From Thermococci archaeon (lineage in GTDB: Archaea > Methanobacteriota_B > Thermococci > Methanofastidiosales > B48-G16): a stretch of 12,215 nucleotides of DNA. Within the stretch, counting starts at the first letter, position 1; every line of letters begins with the position of its first letter. This document shows, piece after piece, positions 1 to 4,290 of the stretch. A program made the position numbers and the translations under genes. The notes under the pieces were generated by a model, which was not told the origin of the DNA, ran no database searches, and saw nothing but the letters and a program-made list of their open reading frames with translations. The stretch covers positions 1 to 12,215 of the forward strand of contig QMUN01000007.1 of NCBI GenBank assembly GCA_003660605.1. Reading direction: 5' to 3'.

Positions 1-5
1 AGACG

Positions 6-398
6 TTACAATTTACCGTATTTCTGGATCAATTCGATGACTCTATCTATGAGATCGCCCAATCCGATCTCCTCCAGCGTTTTATCTATCTTTACTTCCG
101 TTTTTATAGGAACATTCAGATTCGCTTCGAAAGGCACTGCAAGTTTTCCGTAATATGGTATATCTACGACCACAGTTTCTTTAATTGGCATTGTAACAGT
201 CGTATCTATGGGAATAGCGAAAGATATCTTTTCATCTCTGAGACATTCCAATTCGTCAGAAAGTTCTTCTACTCCCGAAGAAACTTTTCCCTTTGTAGAG
301 CAGAGTGTATAAATCAAGGATACATTCAAAATCAAAGAGACAACTACGCATACGGTCAAGAGGTATAGAAAATTTTTCGATTCAGTTATTGTTTTCAT
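6..398 (-). CDS. Membrane-anchored protein of unknown function with Pro-rich beta-like repeats
   Basis: I do not recognise the family. The 130-residue product has a short basic/polar N-terminus, one strong membrane segment at about residues 10-33, a short acidic linker, and then a stretch (about 62-105) that repeats a hydrophobic-Pro-hydrophobic pattern (IPI, MPI, DIP, VPF, VPI) every 8-11 residues, alternating with Thr/Val/Glu. This would suit stacked beta strands exposed on one side of the membrane. The C-terminus is a predicted amphipathic helix. The reading frame can be opened further to a GTG at 416. I prefer the ATG at 398 because a TATA box (420-427) is centred 26 nt before it, the spacing seen at other unit starts here. 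The stop codon lies within the window, so the gene is complete. It is likely a single-gene unit. Confidence 0.72.
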   Translation of the reverse strand: MKTITESKNFLYLLTVCVVVSLILNVSLIYTLCSTKGKVSSGVEELSDELECLRDEKISFAIPIDTTVTMPIKETVVVDIPYYGKLAVPFEANLNVPIKTEVKIDKTLEEIGLGDLIDRVIELIQKYGKL

Positions 399-419
399 AA
401 TAATTCTATCTTTCACTGA

Positions 420-427
420 ATTTAAAT
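420..427 (-). promoter_or_regulatory. TATA box for the 6-398 gene
   Basis: An atttaaat element is centred about 26 nt upstream of the ATG at 398, which would put transcription initiation at or next to the start codon (leaderless mRNA). Confidence 0.5.
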
Positions 428-500
428 GTTACAGATCGTATAATAATTCATATCTCTTGGAGGCATACATAGGGAGCTGAATATTTTTTACACTCTCTTT

Positions 501-704
501 TTAATCTATCTTTTGATATTCCTTTATAATCTTCTCTTCATCATAAGTATCCGCTTTTCTTCTTTCGCGCTTGCTAAGCCCCTCTACAAATATAAAAAAT
601 CCTATCATAGCGATTAAATATCCAAGTAGAGCTTTTGTTCTCGTTATACTCATGTACACTCCAATACATACAAACAAAATTGCCACTATTATTTCCTTTT
701 CCAT
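501..704 (-). CDS. Small two-helix membrane protein, unknown function
   Basis: The product is 67 residues with two hydrophobic segments (about 5-20 and 26-43) joined by a short Arg/Thr/Lys-containing turn. A basic cluster (KRERRK) follows the second helix, then an acidic/basic charged tail. This predicts a helical hairpin in the membrane with a charged tail, probably cytoplasmic by the positive-inside rule. No family is recognised. A TATA element (727-734) centred 26 nt before the ATG supports expression and the chosen start. No Shine-Dalgarno is evident. An ORF on the opposite strand over the same bases (571-765) is treated as a shadow. Confidence 0.65.
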   Translation of the reverse strand: MEKEIIVAILFVCIGVYMSITRTKALLGYLIAMIGFFIFVEGLSKRERRKADTYDEEKIIKEYQKID

Positions 705-726
705 GGTGTCATTTTTGATAGTGGAG

Positions 727-734
727 TATAAAAG
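727..734 (-). promoter_or_regulatory. TATA box for the 67-residue membrane protein
   Basis: On the minus strand this reads cttttata, centred 26 nt upstream of the ATG at 704. It implies a leaderless transcript. Confidence 0.55.
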
Positions 735-770
735 TTTATTCTATCCTGCTTTCTTAATAAACTGATCTTT

Positions 771-872
771 TTAAAGCACCTTGTTTTCTTCTTCTGCCTC
801 TTCAATGAAACTCACGAGAGAAATCAAGTTCGCTTCCATCATTGGAATTATCTTTTTATTGATCTTAGTCAT
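771..872 (-). CDS. Possible 33-residue ORF or gene remnant downstream of the PIN toxin
   Basis: A short frame starts at the ATG at 872 (CAT at 870-872) and ends with TAA at 771-773. The frame is open a further nine codons upstream without a better start. The peptide is amphipathic and rich in Glu/Lys/Ile, ending in an acidic stretch, so it looks like the C-terminal helix of a soluble protein rather than random sequence. It follows the PIN toxin stop by 28 nt. It conflicts with the plus-strand small ORF at 805-903, and at most one is likely real. It could also be the tail of a decayed gene. Confidence 0.25.
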   Translation of the reverse strand: MTKINKKIIPMMEANLISLVSFIEEAEEENKVL

Positions 873-903
873 TTCCAGTATCTCGAAACAATTCTCTTTT
901 TAA
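805..903 (+). CDS. Possible 32-residue single-helix membrane peptide
   Basis: A short ORF starts at the ATG at 805 and stops with TAA at 901-903. It has a basic start (MKLTREIK), a strongly hydrophobic core rich in Ile/Leu/Val at about residues 10-25, and a short polar tail, the layout of a small one-helix membrane protein. A TATA-like tttttaaag lies about 34 nt upstream. There is no clear ribosome binding site. It overlaps the PIN toxin stop by a few bases and runs antisense to another small ORF (771-872), so the call is tentative. Confidence 0.25.
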   Translation: MKLTREIKFASIIGIIFLLILVISSISKQFSF

Positions 904-1310
904 ATATTTAAACTCTTCATGAGACTTCTTACATTTACTATCTTGATATTTTCATATTCAATTAACACCAATAAATCTTTATCCCCTGTTGCTATATAAC
1001 CGCATTTGCCTTCAGCAGCAGAAGCTAGAATATGTCTGTCGTTTTTATCTCTGATCATGGTATAGTCTTTTATTCTGTTCTTGTATTTTTTTCTCGATAT
1101 TATTTCTATGTCCAGTATCGTTAGAAGTTCATAATAAAGATTAATAAATTCTGGAAATTTCATTTCAATTATTTTTGATACCTCGTTAATCGCATCTTCT
1201 GAAGAAACGAGTTGAATCTCTTTGGAGATACTTTTTTTTAAGAATTCTCTTTCATTCCCTTCGAAAACAATCCCAGAGATAAGGATGTTTGCATCAATGA
1301 AGATCCTCAT
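900..1310 (-). CDS. PIN-domain ribonuclease toxin (VapC-like, COG1569 type)
   Basis: At 136 residues, this is the usual size for a PIN-domain toxin. The domain opens at once with the first catalytic Asp (FIDANIL, D6) and continues with E43, the NDRH motif with D91, and TGDKD with D110/D112. Together these form the acidic Mg2+-binding pocket that cleaves RNA in the family. The family includes the COG1569 'putative toxin-antitoxin component' proteins, which share this N-terminus and an ILASA stretch after the third acidic residue. The start lies 17 nt inside the upstream AbrB-type gene, so the two are co-translated. That order and overlap indicate a toxin-antitoxin operon. All acidic residues are kept, so the toxin is probably active. 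The RNA target cannot be inferred. Confidence 0.88.
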   Translation of the reverse strand: MRIFIDANILISGIVFEGNEREFLKKSISKEIQLVSSEDAINEVSKIIEMKFPEFINLYYELLTILDIEIISRKKYKNRIKDYTMIRDKNDRHILASAAEGKCGYIATGDKDLLVLIEYENIKIVNVRSLMKSLNI

Positions 1311-1542
1311 TCTTGTTCTCCTTAAGATATTGTAAGAGTTCCTCTTTTGTTATGCCTTTCTTTTTTACTGCCTCTGAAAACATCTTTGTGATTTCATCAA
1401 ATCTTGCTTCTGCTTTTTTTATCAAAATATTATTTCCTATTCTCTCTACCACTAGGTAAGTGTCATCTTTTATATCCAGATCCTCTCTTATTTTTTTGGG
1501 GAGGACTATCTGCCCCTTTGTACTTATCTTGACAATCACCAT
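1294..1542 (-). CDS. AbrB/MazE-family antitoxin and autoregulator
   Basis: The product is 82 residues. The N-terminal half is a SpoVT-AbrB swapped-hairpin DNA-binding domain, with the signature STKGQIVLPKKIREDL at residues 7-22. The C-terminal half (about 47-82) is a charged helical tail of the kind that binds and inhibits the PIN partner. The gene overlaps the toxin start by 17 nt. A TATA box (1563-1572) centred 26 nt before the ATG, with a palindrome between box and start, points to a leaderless mRNA and autorepression. The spacing fixes the start at 1542. Confidence 0.88.
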   Translation of the reverse strand: MVIVKISTKGQIVLPKKIREDLDIKDDTYLVVERIGNNILIKKAEARFDEITKMFSEAVKKKGITKEELLQYLKENKNEDLH

Positions 1543-1548
1543 ATTAAT

Positions 1549-1565
1549 AGTAAGAATTTCTTACT
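1549..1565. promoter_or_regulatory. 17-bp palindromic operator candidate for the toxin-antitoxin operon
   Basis: AGTAAGAATTTCTTACT has two perfect 8-bp inverted arms around one central base. It lies between the TATA box and the start codon of the antitoxin gene, with its edge touching the TATA element. A dimeric AbrB-type antitoxin bound here would block transcription initiation. The palindrome is seen; the binding is inferred. Confidence 0.6.
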
Positions 1566-1572
1566 TATATAG
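1563..1572 (-). promoter_or_regulatory. TATA box of the toxin-antitoxin operon
   Basis: On the minus strand this reads ctatataagt, centred about 26 nt before the antitoxin ATG. It is among the best TATA matches in the window. Confidence 0.6.
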
Positions 1573-1590
1573 TTTTTGGTTTTCAATAAA

Positions 1591-1599
1591 CTTTTATAA
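1591..1599 (+). promoter_or_regulatory. TATA box of the radical SAM gene
   Basis: cttttataa is centred about 24 nt before the ATG at 1619. It sits back-to-back with the toxin-antitoxin promoter in a 76-nt divergent gap. Confidence 0.55.
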
Positions 1600-1618
1600 C
1601 CTCCCGACAAAGAGAAGT

Positions 1619-2569
1619 ATGCTCGATCTTATTAAAAAGGCTGACAGAATCACAAGAAAATACCATAAAAAGATCAGTGTTGAGAGAGCCATTTTCCTTT
1701 CGTGGTACTGTGAAAAAAGAGACTGCAAATTTTGCTATATGTCCACGCTGAGTGCATCTAAAAAAGCTAAAAGGACAATAGAGTCTCTACTTGCAGAGAT
1801 CCTGATCTGCAAAAACTTGAACTGGAATATAGAGTTCCTTTCTGGAGGATACGGCGTTTATTCTTTGCAGAAGATAAAAGAAATAGCAGAGAAAATATCG
1901 CAGACATATCAAAAAGTATGGCTGAATACGGGGATAATGAATAAGAGGGATATGGAGATATTTGGGAATGAGATAGAAGGTATTACAGGCTCTCTGGAAA
2001 CATTTGATTTCGATCTTCATAAGATTGTTTGCCCGAGCAAACCTTTTTCCAGAGTTCTTCAAATGCTTGAAGATGCAAAGGATCTCGGATTCAAAACAGC
2101 TCTCACGATAATACTGGGATTGGGAGAGAAAAAAGAAAAACTTGAGAATCTTTTTTCGATAATAAAAGAATACAAGATAGATAGAGTCACATTCTATGCG
2201 TTGAATCCTCAGAAGAATACAATCTATGAGAAGTTTCCATCGCCTTCTTCCCTTTATTACTCCGAGATAGTTGCTAAAACGAGGATCGAGTTTCCGAAGT
2301 TAGAGATAATAACAGGCATATGGATCGATAAGATCTCAATGATAGGTCTCCTTCTATTATCAGGAAGTGATGGAGTTACAAAATTCTCAATGAAGTCTCT
2401 TTTAAGAAATTATGCAAATTTTAAGGAAGAGATAGAGTATGCCGCCAGAATACAGAATAGAGTTTTTGATGCCCGTTTTAAGATAGATTCAGAAAAACTT
2501 GAAAGAGATGTGGAGATATATGGAGAAGATATAAGAAAGAAGGTAAAACAGTATGTGGATGCCATATAA
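1619..2569 (+). CDS. Radical SAM protein, BioB/HmdB-like, with CX4CX2C cluster motif
   Basis: The product is 316 residues. Cys31, Cys36 and Cys39 form CX4CX2C, a spacing variant of the usual CX3CX2C that binds the SAM-cleaving [4Fe-4S] cluster. They are followed by an SGG pair at 76-77 (the SAM-contact 'GGE' strand), a GSLETFD stretch at 124-130 and ILGLGE at 165-170, features shared with the BioB/HydG/HmdB branch. I infer a (beta/alpha) barrel SAM enzyme, but the substrate is unknown. The frame can be opened upstream to 1460, but that part is antisense to the antitoxin gene and is hydrophobic nonsense. The ATG at 1619 has a TATA box at the right distance. The 3' end overlaps a small frameshifted gene (2553-2892), so the two were probably one operon. 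Confidence 0.85.
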   Translation: MLDLIKKADRITRKYHKKISVERAIFLSWYCEKRDCKFCYMSTLSASKKAKRTIESLLAEILICKNLNWNIEFLSGGYGVYSLQKIKEIAEKISQTYQKVWLNTGIMNKRDMEIFGNEIEGITGSLETFDFDLHKIVCPSKPFSRVLQMLEDAKDLGFKTALTIILGLGEKKEKLENLFSIIKEYKIDRVTFYALNPQKNTIYEKFPSPSSLYYSEIVAKTRIEFPKLEIITGIWIDKISMIGLLLLSGSDGVTKFSMKSLLRNYANFKEEIEYAARIQNRVFDARFKIDSEKLERDVEIYGEDIRKKVKQYVDAI

Positions 2570-2892
2570 AGAAAATAGTTGTATTTTTACTTATAATTTT
2601 CTTAAATATGAACTGATGAAGATAGAAACAGATAAAAAAGCAGTTCTTATTGTACTGGCGGGTGTATACAGATTTAAACTTATTTTGATCTGGAAGGAGT
2701 AGATCAGACAATTGAAAAGAAGGATTTCTCAAAGTACCATATAGATCATGAAAACTCACCCGATACGATATTAACGGCAAAAGAAGATTACGTTTTTTAC
2801 CAGAGCCTCTCTTGATTGAGTATAAAGAAATGCAGGATTCTTTCATAATTGGGAATCGATTTACATGCTATATTAATGGCGACAATAATTAG
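2553..2892 (+). pseudogene. Small gene split over three frames (two T-run frameshifts), unknown family
   Basis: No single frame spans this stretch, but three coding-like segments follow each other. The first runs from an ATG at 2553 (or 2559), inside the end of the radical SAM gene, and fails at a TAG at 2700. The second, from about 2678 to a TGA at 2813, has acidic, protein-like composition. The third runs from about 2794 to a TAG at 2890-2892. Adding one T to the run at 2683-2686 and one T to the run at 2793-2798 joins them into an uninterrupted 113-residue protein. An AAGGT sequence sits just upstream of the ATG at 2553, consistent with coupling to the radical SAM gene. I do not recognise the restored product. 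It could be a recent pseudogene, an assembly error in homopolymers or, less likely, a gene that varies by slippage. Confidence 0.5.
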
Positions 2893-2936
2893 AGATATTA
2901 ATGTTGTCACACCTATCATTTTGATAATTGAGTCAG

Positions 2937-2968
2937 GTTTTGGTTTTATTTTCACTCATTCTTTTTTC
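2937..2968 (+). terminator. T-rich tract, possible archaeal terminator
   Basis: Several runs of 3-6 T follow the end of the split gene on the plus strand (gtttt, gtttta, ttttc, cttttttcc). T-tracts terminate archaeal transcription without needing a hairpin. The tract lies in the 85-nt convergent gap before the TrmO-family gene and contains no other feature. Confidence 0.35.
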
Positions 2969-2977
2969 CACATTCTA

Positions 2978-3469
2978 TCATTTTATAATAGTTTTATCTG
3001 GAGTATCTCCATTTTTAAAGTGCTTATCCAGCCATCCAGAAATGACGTTTTCCCGTGTATCGAAATATTTGACATATGGTTTTATATCGAGAAGAGGTGT
3101 TTCATCCAAAACATCTACCTCTGTAAAGTACATTCTGTTCCCCTTTATGCTTTTGATCTTTACAATAGAAATACCTATATGGTTCGGGCGATTGGGGCTT
3201 CTTATGGCGAATATTCCGTGTTTATCCTGTTCGAGAAACGGTTTTCCTTCTATTCTTTCTATCTGCGACTTATGAAAATAGTATATTATTATAGCATGGC
3301 TGAATTTATCTAGGTCTTTTAAGCCTTTAACATATTCATCCTTTAATTCCGCCCAGGCTTCCACATTACTTTTAAAAATCCCCTGGATAGGAATATCTTT
3401 ACTCTCTTTATAGGGTGAATGGATTACTCCAATTGGATGCATTATTATTTGATCATAATTTTTATCCAT
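2978..3469 (-). CDS. trmO: TrmO/TsaA (UPF0066)-family SAM-dependent tRNA methyltransferase
   Basis: The product is 163 residues and forms a single TsaA-like beta-barrel domain. Family signatures are present in order: HPIGVIHSPY near residues 11-20, the strand FSHAIIIYYFH, FAIRSPNRPNHIG mid-protein, and DVLDETPLLDIKPYVKYFD near the C-terminus. Bacterial TrmO methylates N6-threonylcarbamoyladenosine at position 37 of tRNA. Archaeal homologues are assumed to act likewise, but that is family inference. The frame allows a TTG start at 3475. I prefer the ATG at 3469 because a GGGGA purine block lies at normal distance before it and would touch the TTG. It follows the zinc-ribbon gene by 19 nt and is probably co-transcribed. 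Confidence 0.87.
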   Translation of the reverse strand: MDKNYDQIIMHPIGVIHSPYKESKDIPIQGIFKSNVEAWAELKDEYVKGLKDLDKFSHAIIIYYFHKSQIERIEGKPFLEQDKHGIFAIRSPNRPNHIGISIVKIKSIKGNRMYFTEVDVLDETPLLDIKPYVKYFDTRENVISGWLDKHFKNGDTPDKTIIK

Positions 3470-3488
3470 TTTCAATCCCCTTCATGCT

Positions 3489-3797
3489 CTATTTTAGACT
3501 ATGCCCGCATTTCCTGCAAAAATTTGCGTTAGCTCTATTCTTGGTGCTGCAATTTGGACAGATTTTTGTATCCTCTTCATAAGTTATTGTTTTTTTCTCT
3601 GACAGATCTAAAAGTTTATTCACTCTGTTTAAAAGAGGTTTTGCTTCATCTTTAGTTAAATTTCTCTCTTTAAAAGCCTTGATTATATTTGTCTTCACTG
3701 TTTCACAGTATTTTAGAAACTTTTCGTCACTGAATTTTTCTTTTTCATTTTCGAGAAGATAAAGCGCTTTAAGAATTTTGTCTTTAATCTCATTCAT
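3489..3797 (-). CDS. Small zinc-ribbon protein with helical N-terminus
   Basis: The product is 102 residues. The first 75 or so are charged and predicted helical. The C-terminus is a zinc ribbon with two knuckles, CPNC at 80-83 and CRKC at 94-97. This four-Cys pattern is common in archaeal small zinc-ribbon proteins of unknown role. No membrane segment or enzyme motif is visible. It could be an RNA- or protein-binding adaptor, and its co-transcription with a tRNA-modification gene is the only context clue. A TATA box (3819-3827) centred 26 nt before the ATG supports the start. Confidence 0.75.
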   Translation of the reverse strand: MNEIKDKILKALYLLENEKEKFSDEKFLKYCETVKTNIIKAFKERNLTKDEAKPLLNRVNKLLDLSEKKTITYEEDTKICPNCSTKNRANANFCRKCGHSLK

Positions 3798-3818
3798 GAT
3801 GATACTCCCAGTTCAAAA

Positions 3819-3827
3819 ATATAAATC
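3819..3827 (-). promoter_or_regulatory. TATA box of the zinc-ribbon/trmO unit
   Basis: On the minus strand this reads gatttatat, centred 26 nt upstream of the ATG at 3797. It implies a leaderless transcript. Confidence 0.6.
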
Positions 3828-3869
3828 TTTTGCAGATCATGTATATCGAATATTTTGTATAACACATCT

Positions 3870-3921
3870 AAAAAATTAAAAAGTAATCAAGATGTAAATG
3901 GAACATCTATATCAATTACTT
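3870..3921 (-). terminator. Interrupted hairpin followed by T-runs, terminator candidate
   Basis: The arms AAGTAAT (3881-3887) and AGATGT (3890-3895) pair with ACATCT (3903-3908) and ATTACTT (3915-3921), leaving an asymmetric internal loop and a 7-nt terminal loop. Read on the minus strand, the hairpin is followed by two T-runs (CTTTTTAATTTTTT). It sits 26 nt after the stop of the DUF2061 gene. The 149-nt gap it occupies (3798-3946) also holds the zinc-ribbon promoter and nothing else I can identify. Confidence 0.45.
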
Positions 3922-3946
3922 AAGCATTGGTCATTGATTTTTCACA

Positions 3947-4165
3947 TTACTTACCCCACCTAATAATATTCCAAGCTCTTTCATGGAAATAGTATAAGAC
4001 AATCTTGGAAATAAAGTCAGCAGCACCAATTTTAAAAGTCAAAGAAAATTCTCTACTAAATACAAATACTAAAAGCATTGTTAGTGCAGTAGCCGATATT
4101 CGAAAAGTAATGCTCTTTAACAAACTCCTAACTCGTGTCGATTCATACATCTTTTTCATTGTCAT
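3947..4165 (-). CDS. DUF2061 family membrane protein
   Basis: The product is 72 residues and matches the DUF2061 pattern: ESTRVRSLLKSITFRISAT near the N-terminus, a hydrophobic helix with TMLLVFVF, then a second hydrophobic stretch ending in the hallmark KIVLYYFHERAWNIIRWG. This predicts two membrane helices and a cytoplasmic HER motif. The molecular role of the family is unknown; in some organisms the domain is fused to sulfate-activating kinases. The frame is open to 4279, but I start at 4165 because AAAAGGAGAG (4170-4179) is a strong Shine-Dalgarno right before it, family homology begins only here, and a TATA box lies at 4226-4233. It lies downstream of uvrB on the same strand. Confidence 0.83.
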   Translation of the reverse strand: MTMKKMYESTRVRSLLKSITFRISATALTMLLVFVFSREFSLTFKIGAADFISKIVLYYFHERAWNIIRWGK

Positions 4166-4225
4166 AACACTCTCCTTTTTTTCCAGTTTGCAACAACATT
4201 CTTCAGCGTCTAAAGTATTTTCATG

Positions 4226-4233
4226 ATTTATAC
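4226..4233 (-). promoter_or_regulatory. TATA box of the DUF2061 gene
   Basis: On the minus strand this reads tataaatc, about 65 nt before the start. It predicts a roughly 39-nt leader that contains the Shine-Dalgarno at 4170-4179. This is one of the few leadered first genes in the window. Confidence 0.4.
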
Positions 4234-4290
4234 AGTCTACCTTAAGCAAAGTTAGACTTAAAGATAAATGCATGATCATATTTCAAAAGA

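Noticed and set aside
1460..1618. Upstream extension of the radical SAM ORF by 53 codons
   Set aside because: It runs antisense to the antitoxin gene and through both promoters, encodes an implausible hydrophobic leader, and the ATG at 1619 has its own TATA box.
2673..2679. TTTAAAC, the classic -1 ribosomal slippery heptamer, near the first frame change of the split gene
   Set aside because: In the incoming frame the codons are TTT AAA CTT, so the heptamer is not in the required phase (T TTA AAC). A missing T at 2683-2686 explains the shift more simply.
2478..2846. Minus-strand 122-residue ORF across the split gene
   Set aside because: It has no promoter or ribosome site, is antisense to the radical SAM end, and its aromatic- and Leu-rich composition is typical of an antisense shadow.
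2849..3313. Plus-strand ORFs opposite the TrmO-family gene
   Set aside because: They are hydrophobic, low-complexity translations antisense to a gene with clear family motifs.
4166..4279. 38-residue N-terminal extension of the DUF2061 protein, including a CCC run
   Set aside because: Family similarity begins after it, and a strong Shine-Dalgarno (4170-4179) and a TATA box (4226-4233) both lie inside it.
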